Source: Coix lacryma-jobi var. lacryma-jobi
Taxonomy: Eukaryota > Streptophyta > Magnoliopsida > Poales > Poaceae
Direction of reading: 5' to 3'
NCBI GenBank assembly: GCA_009763385.1
Contig: VDCT01000326.1
Span: 1,116,001-1,180,000 of the forward strand
DNA length: 64,000 nt
Position numbers and translations under genes: made by a program. The notes beneath the pieces are model-generated. The model had not been told where the DNA came from, did not search any database, and saw nothing but the letters and a program-made list of their open reading frames with translations. Of the stretch, positions 56,248 through 64,000 are shown piece by piece (the first letter of the stretch is position 1; every line of letters starts with the position of its first letter).

Positions 56248-59200
56248 TAATGGATTAAAGTCGTTCTTCTCATCAGTATTGCTGCCATCCTTTATATGGA
56301 TATATATGTGCTGGCAGCCATGGTTTCAATTGATAATAAGCAATATGAAGGTATCCGATGGTGGTGTTAGTATTTTCTCATCTTTAAATATGCTCAGGAT
56401 ATGCTTAAGATCTTTAGCTGCAAGCACTTTGTATCATGCAAGGTTATCACTTCTTGATGCACTATTAATCCTACTCTCCTCTGTATCAATATCATGTTTC
56501 TCATGGGAAACATGTACTTGTTTGGAATATATAACTATATGGTTGTAAGAGCCGAGTCTTCCTTGCTTTAATTTGGATGAATGAACTAAAATGAATCTTA
56601 TATATTTGTGTGCATAAATTTTATTTTCTTGGTTGATTATGTGCAGCCTATGTTGGGATATGGTACTGGTCGATTTAATTAGCATTTTTGCTGCTGTCAC
56701 CATTGCTTGCCCACTTACAAGAGTACTACTCCGTATCGCAAATAGAAGTCGTTTAGGATAGCGACACGGTCTTCAAAGCATAACTTTGACCACTTGTTTC
56801 TTTAAAAATATTTGTTGTAAAGTGGTGTATATATATTTTTATGAAAGTACTTTTCAAGACAAATTTATCTATATGATTTTTACATCTCTAAACTCAATAA
56901 TTTAAAAGTTATTCATGATTTATATTCCCAATGTTTGACCGAACCCTTTTCCAAAACGACTTCTAAATAGGATACGGAGGGAGTACAGAGTATCTAGTAT
57001 GTTGCTTCAGCTGAACAATTTCTAGAGATAGTGGGGACAACCGAAGGGCATCAGTTTTCAGGGTTTCACCCTTAGCCCTTTCTTTTCCTTCCCCCACTAC
57101 AGGTGTAGTAGTACATGTTTATGAAACAGTAACAACTTGAAGCTGGCAGGTTAGACTTCATGAACTTAATGTTATCATTTCTTGTCTCTGAAACTGTTCA
57201 GATTTGTTGGCATAATAAGAATAAAAAATGCTGCTATTAGTCTAGCTGTTGATCAGCCTCTTCAAGCAATCATGGCATAAATATATGTTTACCTTCATAC
57301 CCTGCTGCCATCCTGTATGGATATATGTTGAAAGCAAAGCTTTCAATGCATAAGAAATATCAAGATATCTGATGCTGGTGTTAGTATTTTCTCATCCTTA
57401 AATGCTTGGAGCTTGGAAGGTTCTGTATGTATGCATAAGGTCCCTTGCTGCTATGACTTCTATCTGTGCAATATAATCACTTCTTGATTCACTACTTGAT
57501 CCCTACAGTCCTCTGCATCTTTGTTATGGTTTTGTAGGAAATAATGTGCTAGTTTAAAATTAACCAGTTGGTTGTAAAAGGTTCAATTCTCTCTTTTGGA
57601 TTTTTGAACTAGTAAGACTAGTCTTTCATCTTATAAATTTGCATAAAGCATATATTCTTTATTAGTTGTGTGAAATCTATGTTGAGATCAGCATATGATG
57701 TCCAATGGACAAGCATTTTGCGCTCTCCATTGCTTCGCCACTTGACCAGAGTATATAGTCCTCTGGCCACTGCATCAACTGAACAATTCCTAGGGGCAGT
57801 GGGACATCTGCAACCATCAATTTTTAAGGCAGTACTCTTTATTTTTGTCTCCCTCGTTAAAGGTTGCTCCACTTCTTGGTGCATTACTTGATCCCTACAA
57901 TCCTTCTCTGCGTTGGTATTATGGTTTTTGTGGAAATTCATGTGCTGATTCAGAACATAACTATATGGCTGTAACTGTAAGAGGGTTAATATCTCTTTTG
58001 ATTGATGAGCTAGTAAAATCAGTCATATTTATGCAAAACACATTCTTTTGTCTGACTGAAATGTATCCTGGAATCAGATGAATCAGCATATGCCATTGTT
58101 TCAGTAGAGTAGCATTTTTATTGGCCACCATTGCTTGCCCACTTGACCACAGGAACAACATGTCAACTTCATCAGCAGAACAGTTCCCAGAGAGGGGCAA
58201 CCAAGCAGTTTTAAGTACAGCTATTTTTTTCAGTTAAACTAATGCATCTACTGTTTGTTCTAAGATAAATTTATGAAACCATGAAGGTGAAGCTGACAAT
58301 CTAGAAGGTTTACGGCTCATTAGCTAAGCTTGTCACCAGTGAAGATGTTTGTTTCTTTAAATGGTTCAAGTTGGTGTAACCATTGGTCAATATGTTGAAG
58401 GGGCACATCATTCTTGTATTAGGGCTACTTAATAACATGTTTTATGAGCACTCTTATGCTCTTCTTTTTATTGTTAGTTTAGTTAAAGGTTATGGCCACT
58501 TGTTTTATGAGGCTTTCTTAGGTTGTTTTTACTCTTAGCTTTGTGCCTCTGTCAAAGTTGTGTTGAACTGGAAGTGGCTAATTTTTCTTATCTCAATATC
58601 TCTACTCCTATTCAGTTTCTGTGAAAATTTGAGTTGGAAACAATTCTGCAAAGGAGTCCTTTTTTTTGCACGTTTGATAGTACTAAGAACTTTACGAGGA
58701 AATACTTCTTTCAGTTTCTATCTAAACAATCTTAGGATGTCTCAGCCCCCTGAAGCCTGAAGTACCTGAAAGCAGATACTGGTATTCAACTCTTGATTGT
58801 TTTTCATCATATTGTTTTTGCTGCAAATATAAAACATGTACACAGTGGTGCCTATATTGGTGAATGTCATTACTGCAGTCAGATGTTTGTTTTCTTAGTG
58901 TTGCTCTTTTGTTAGACCATCCAAGCTGAAATGTGTCATGTGCCATCATAACATTGATTTACTCCATGATACATATCGACTGGTGGAGGAGATAGTCCCT
59001 GTTGATTGATGTTAATTTGATTCCCATACCACTTTACTGTTTGAGTAATCACTAACTTCCCTACTGCTTTTCTTGATTGCTAGGCTCTCCGTAATTTACT
59101 GAGTTTTGTTGTGAGCTACTGTGGTACTGGGAACTAAAATGAATTTTATATATTTGTGCACATAACTTATTTTCTTGTTTGATTATGTGCAGTCTATGTT

Positions 59201-61773
59201 GAGATATGCTACTTGTCAATTTAGTTAGCATTTTTGCTTCTGTAACCATTGCTTGCCCACGTGACGAGAGTATGTAGTCTGTTGCTTCAGTTGAACAATT
59301 TCTAGAGATAGTGGGGGCAACCGAGGGCATCAGTTTTTAGGGTTTCACCTTTTATCCTTTCTTTTCCTCCCCTTACTACAGGTGTAGTAGGACATGTTTA
59401 TGAAACAGTAACAACTTGAAGCTGGCAAGTTAGATAGACTTCATGAACTCAATGTTATCATTGCTCAAATAGTCTTGTTCTTGTATATGAAAGTGTTCAA
59501 ATTTGTTGGCATAATAAAAGAATAAAATATGTTGCTATGTGTCTAGCTGTTGATCAGCCTGTTCAAGCAATGATAGCATTAATATATGTTGACCTTTATA
59601 CTGTTCTGCCATCCTGTATGGATATATGTTGACAGACAAGGTCTCAATGGATGTTAAGATATCTGATGCTGGTGTTAGTGCTTTCTCATCCTTAAATGCT
59701 CGGAAGCTTTTATATGTATGCATAAGGTCCTTAGCTGCTAGTACTTCTATCTGTGCAATATAATCACTTCTTGATGCACTACTCGATCCCTACAAGTCCT
59801 CTGCATCTATGTTTTGGTTTTGTAGGAAATAATGTGCTAGTTTAAATTATGACCAGATGGTTGTAAGAAGTTCAATTCTCTCTTTTGGATTGATGAACTA
59901 GTAAGACTAGCCTTATAAATTTGGATAAAGCATATATTATTTTCTTGGTTGTGTGAAATTTACATTGAAATCAGCATATGCTGTCAAGTACGCTAGCGTT
60001 TTGTGCTCCCTATTGCTTGGTCACTTGACCAGAGCATCTAGTCCTCTTGCCGCTGCATCAGCTGAACAATTCCTAGGTGTAGTGGGACAACTGCAACCAT
60101 CACATTATATCTTTATTTTTGTTTCCCACAGTTAAAAGGTTGCTGCACTTCTTGGTGCATAACTTGATCCCTACAATCACCAATCCTTTTCTGTGTTGGC
60201 CCTGATATTATGGTTTTTGTGGAAATTCATGTGCTCATTCTGAAATCAGAACATAACCGAGTCTTAGTTATATATGTCTTAGAGTTTAGATTGATGAACT
60301 AGCCAAAAATAATCCTATACATTTATGGAAAATACATTCTTCTGTCTGATTGCGTGAAACATATCTTGGGATCAGGCAAATCAGCATATGCCATTGGTTC
60401 AGTGGACTAGCATTTTTATTGGCCACCATTGCTTGCCCACTTGACCAGAGAACATCATGTCCCCTTCATCAGAAGAACTAATTTTCAGTACATCTATTTT
60501 AGAAGGTTTATCAGAGAGTGGGCCAACCAAGACAACTAATTTTCAGTACATCTATTTTAGTTCTTCAGTACTACGTAAAACCAATGCATCTACTGTTTGT
60601 TCCAAGATAAATTCATGAAACCATGAAAGTTGAAGCTGACAATCTAGAAGGTTTATCACTCATTAGCTAAGTATTGTCACTGGGGGTACGGCATTCATTT
60701 ATTAGGGTTACTTAACTTGTTTTGTGAGCACTCTATGCTCTTTTTTATTGTTAGCTTAGTTAAAGATAGAGCTACTTGTTTTATGAGCAGTCTTAGTTTG
60801 TTTTTATTGTTAGCTTTGTCAAAGTTTTCTTTAACTTCTATTCAGTTCCTGTCAAGAATTGAAAACAGTTCTGCAAAGGAGAAGTTTTTTTTTTTTTTTT
60901 TGCATGTGTGATAGTGCTAACAATTTTAGGAGGAAACACTTGTTTCAGTTTCCTTGGAAACATTTAGGACGTCTCAGCCCCTGAATTACCTGAAAGCAGA
61001 TACCGTTATCCAACTCTTGATTGTTTTTCATCATATTGTGTTTGCTTCAAATATAACACATGTACATAATGGTGCCTATATTGGTGAATGTCATTACTGC
61101 AGTCAGATGTTTGTTTTCTCTTATTGCTGCTCTTTCGTTAGGCCATCCAAGCTGAAAATGTGTCATGTGCCATTGCAACATTGATTTACTCCATGATACA
61201 TATGGAGTGGTTGAGGAGATAGTCCCTGTTGGCTGGTGTTAATTTCATTCCCATACCACTTTACTGCTTTAGTGATAACTAACTTCCCAGCCGCTTTCTT
61301 GATTGCCACTTTACTGTTTTAGTAATCACTAACACTCCGCAGTTTACTGAGCTATATTTTGTTGTGAGCTACTGTGGTACTGTGAACCGATAGCAACAAT
61401 CATTTTTATATCAGCTGTTTTACTTATTAGGATGCACATCATCTTGTACTATTTGGTACATACAGGTATACATACAACTGAGTGGCCTCTCAGCTTCAGC
61501 GAATTATGTTGCTGCTATGTTTTTGTTTATCACACAAAGGTAGATGCATATATTAATAACCAAGTGGTGCTTACCTGGGTCTGAGGACCTCTGCTGCTTG
61601 TTTATCTGAAGCCCGCCTTTTGAGTCTTCATGTTTCGTTGGAGAAGATGATTACATGCACTATCCTTTTGGCAAATTGATACGCAATGTGTATTTCTTCT
61701 CTTTTTTAGGAATGCTGGTCGCTTCTGATAGATACTGTATTTGAAAGCTGGCTCGCTTCTGACAGAAGGTATT
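56248..61773. repeat. PPR 3' flank and diverged duplicated modules
   Basis: The non-coding stretch is made of related segments. A block starting TTGCTTCAG(C/T)TGAACAATTTC occurs at 57001 and 59281, and CTAGCTGTTGATCAGCCT at about 57242 and 59543. GTCTCAGCCCC occurs at about 58739 and 60970. CCATTGCTTGCCCAC-like motifs recur at about 56700, 57725, 58130, 59247, 60010 and 60427. This is a tandem duplication of about 2.2-2.3 kb with shorter internal repeats. Parts resemble the sequence directly after the PPR stop (TTAGTATTTTCTCATC at 56367, 57388 and, with one change, 59676). Only short open frames. Confidence 0.7.
56726..56983. mobile_element. Stowaway-type MITE, family copy 3
   Basis: It ends GATACGGAGGGAG followed by TA. 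The start CTACTCCGTATCG is a slightly damaged inverse. The interior is closely similar to 4112-4370. TA flanks at 56724-56725 and 56984-56985. Confidence 0.8.
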
Positions 61774-64000
61774 TGTAACACCTCTGGTGATTAATATGTA
61801 ATTAACCTGACATGTCATCATCTTTAGTCATTAATCATTCTTGCCATGCATTTATGTTTGTCTAATGCTTGTTTTGCATTTACCTTTTTCTGGAGTGACT
61901 TGTAGTGATCTTTTTTCAAAAACCCTAAAGGTCCAAATCTTCCTATAAGGGCAAAATGGTAATTTCATCTCTGTGTCTAGCTTTGTGTGAATCTTGTTCA
62001 GTTGAGTGCCCTGATGTTTTGTTGTGTTGATCAAAGTTCAAAATCAGAAATAGAATTTAAATCCCTTTTGAAAAACCCTAAATTCCAAACTCTAGTTTTA
62101 CCCCTCTATTTCTAATTCAAAAACTATTCAAAATTTGAAGTTGGCCCAATAAGAAAAGTTGTAGATCTTGCAATAAGGAACAACTTTGGTGTTTGCAGAT
62201 TTTCAAGTTTCAATATAAAATCAGAAGTAATTTCAAATTCTTTCAAACTTCAATTTTGTCCCCTTTTCGGTTTTCAAAATTATCTCAAAAACTATTGAGT
62301 TTCAGAAAAAGTTTATGTTGACAAAGTTGTAGGTCTCAAAGTTTTGAGCAACTTTGGTGTTTTGAGTTTTCTTTGTGTAGTTCAAGTTTTGGGAGTAATT
62401 TCAAAATTTCAGAAAGGGGGTAGATTTGGGAATGGGTAACGTCTCTGTGCGAGCTTTAAAGCAAGAGGGCCCCGGCCGACGGCGGCGCAGCCTCAGCCTC
62501 GCCGAGCCCGGCTGACCCGCGTCCGTGTCACCCGAGGCCAGCGCTAAGCGCTCGACCTCTCCGGTCCCCTACCTCCGCCCACGCCGAGTTAGCCTCGCCG
62601 AGCCCGGCTGACCCGTTCCGTGTCGCCCAAGGCCAGAGCTAGCGCGCTCGACCTTCCCGAGCCCCTACCTACCGCCGCCTCACCATCCCCTACCCTACCC
62701 TCCTCTTTCCCCTACGGCCGGGGACAGCGGGCAGCTGCCGGCCGCCGGCAAGCCGCCGCGCCGCGTGCGAGCTCCCCGCCCACACCGAGCCGCCCTACCT
62801 TGCTCCCTACCTCCGTTGATGTCGCGCGGACGCTCCTCACCCCTCGCCCGGACCCCCAGCGCCGCCCCGCGGCTATAAAAGCCGCCGAGCTCCGTCATTG
62901 CCGCCACCACGGCACCCCGAGCCACCATACCACCCCAGCGCCCGCCGAGCCCTCCACCGCCTTCGCCTTGAGCTGCTCCACCTTCCCGAGCAACCAATTT
63001 CACCTCTACCGCCTCCTATCGCCGGCACAGGAGCTTCGTCCCCGACTCCGGCAAACGGCCGCGTTTCGCTAAGCGAGAAATTCGCCGCCGTGAGTGCTTC
63101 TCTTTTCCCTCCGACCCCTGCCCTCTCTTCCTCACCTCAGCGCGCTCCTAACCGCACCCTCGGCGACCTCTTTTGGTGGACAGAGCCGCCGGACGCCGAT
63201 CGCCGCCGAAGAGATCCGCCACCACCGTCGGACTCCCTCCTCCGATCCTTGCACCGCCTCGCCGAGCCTCGCTCCCGACTCACGGTGAGCCCGCGAAGCT
63301 TCCCCCACCCTCTGCTTTCCCAGCGCGAGGCCCGAGCGGCCGGTCCGCCGTGCGCCTCGACTGCGATTCGCCCGAGCCCTCGGGGAAGATGCACAGTGTT
63401 TTTCCTTTTTCAGTTTTAACTGAATAGTGTTTAGTTTTCATCTTTTTGTGTGATTTTCTGTATGGTTCCAAAAATTCTGAAAACTTCATGGTAGACTCTT
63501 TATACCTTGAAGTATTTTATAAAAATATAAAACTTGACTTTTCTGCAAGCATTTGAAAATGTATAATCCCTCTTTTAATTAATAAATGGATGGTTTTGGA
63601 TTTTTAGAAAATCAGTTATAACTCCAAAAATCATGATATAAATTTTTGTGAGTTTCCTATGCCATGTTTAGTCTCTGGTGAAATTTTGAAGTCTTTTGGA
63701 ACAAGTTGTTTTTTTTGAGCATTTATTTTAATTGTAAATAGTGTCTTTTGTTAATTAATGACTGATTTTAATTGAGCACCTTAATGACCTCCAAAAATTA
63801 TGAAATTTGTTTTGCCATCTTTTTATACCATATTGAACTTATGAGATTAATTTGGTAATTTTTGGAGCAACTTCATAAAATGATCTTTTTAAATAATTAG
63901 GAAAAATAGAAAATCAAGTAGGGTTCATGTTGTATGCCCTGTGATGTGACTTTTGGGATTGTTTGCTGATCATAGACCCCCACCCATTTGGTCTATGATG
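61774..64000 (+). repeat. LTR of a second, related chromovirus (runs off the window)
   Basis: It starts TGTAACACCTCTGGTG, resembling the TGTGACACCCTGGTG start of the chromovirus LTR at 9146. The same layout follows: AT-rich lead, very GC-rich segment at about 62460-63390 with GTGAG donor-like sites, then TTTTTCCTTTTTCAGTTTTAA and a long AT-rich stretch. Open frames in the GC-rich part are not called as genes. The right end, internal region and target duplication are outside the window; the five bases before the start are GTATT. It could be a complete element, a solo LTR or a fragment. Confidence 0.6.

Noticed and set aside
62620..63489. Proline/arginine-rich open frames near the right edge
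   Set aside because: They fall in the GC-rich segment of a chromovirus-like LTR and parallel the rejected frames at 9401-10991.

Overview
The window is plant nuclear DNA from a grass (Poaceae). The evidence is the mix of repeats and genes. There are Stowaway and Tourist MITEs with TA and TTA target duplications, long-LTR Ty3/gypsy elements of the Tekay/Del chromovirus and Tat types, a GC-rich intronless PPR-DYW gene, and an intron-bearing receptor-like kinase with GT-AG junctions. The species cannot be fixed from the sequence; a panicoid grass is plausible.

Layout. 1-7,923 is AT-rich intergenic DNA with several MITEs, one carrying a tRNA-like insert. 7,924-38,398 is a three-level nest. A tRNA-derived SINE (14-bp target duplication, one mismatch) was split by a Tat-lineage Ty3/gypsy element (8,075-38,195, TSD GATAT). 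The gag of that element was then split by a Tekay-type chromovirus (9,146-24,667, TSD TGTAC). LTR divergence counted by eye agrees with this order: 10 substitutions plus 1 indel in about 831 bp for the outer element, and 8 substitutions plus 2 indels in 4,491 bp for the inner one. The inner element has an intact 1,474-codon gag-pol ending in a chromodomain. The outer element is dead: three in-frame stops, a frameshift, a changed protease motif and the insertion. It still carries two tandem-repeat arrays and a decayed, spliced antisense gene before its 3' LTR.

38,399-48,530 is intergenic, with small transposons and a 993-bp near-palindromic foldback element flanked by a perfect 10-bp duplication. 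48,530-56,250 holds the two host genes, both on the + strand: a membrane-anchored receptor-like kinase in seven coding exons (518 aa), and a DYW2-like PPR editing factor (653 aa) with a long proline-rich repeat. 56,250-61,770 is a field of diverged duplicated modules that look derived from the 3' flank of the PPR gene. 61,774-64,000 is the start of another chromovirus-like LTR that runs off the window.

Most interesting observation. The young chromovirus encodes an extra 328-aa protein upstream of gag whose N-terminus copies the histone H3 tail (17 of the first 23 H3 positions, allowing one inserted residue). It keeps R2, K4, R8 and K9 but has lost S10, K14 and K18. The same element ends its integrase with a chromodomain, the module class that reads methylated H3 tails. 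Three ATGs in this element, including both long ORFs, directly follow a splice-acceptor-like CAG, which suggests subgenomic spliced messages.
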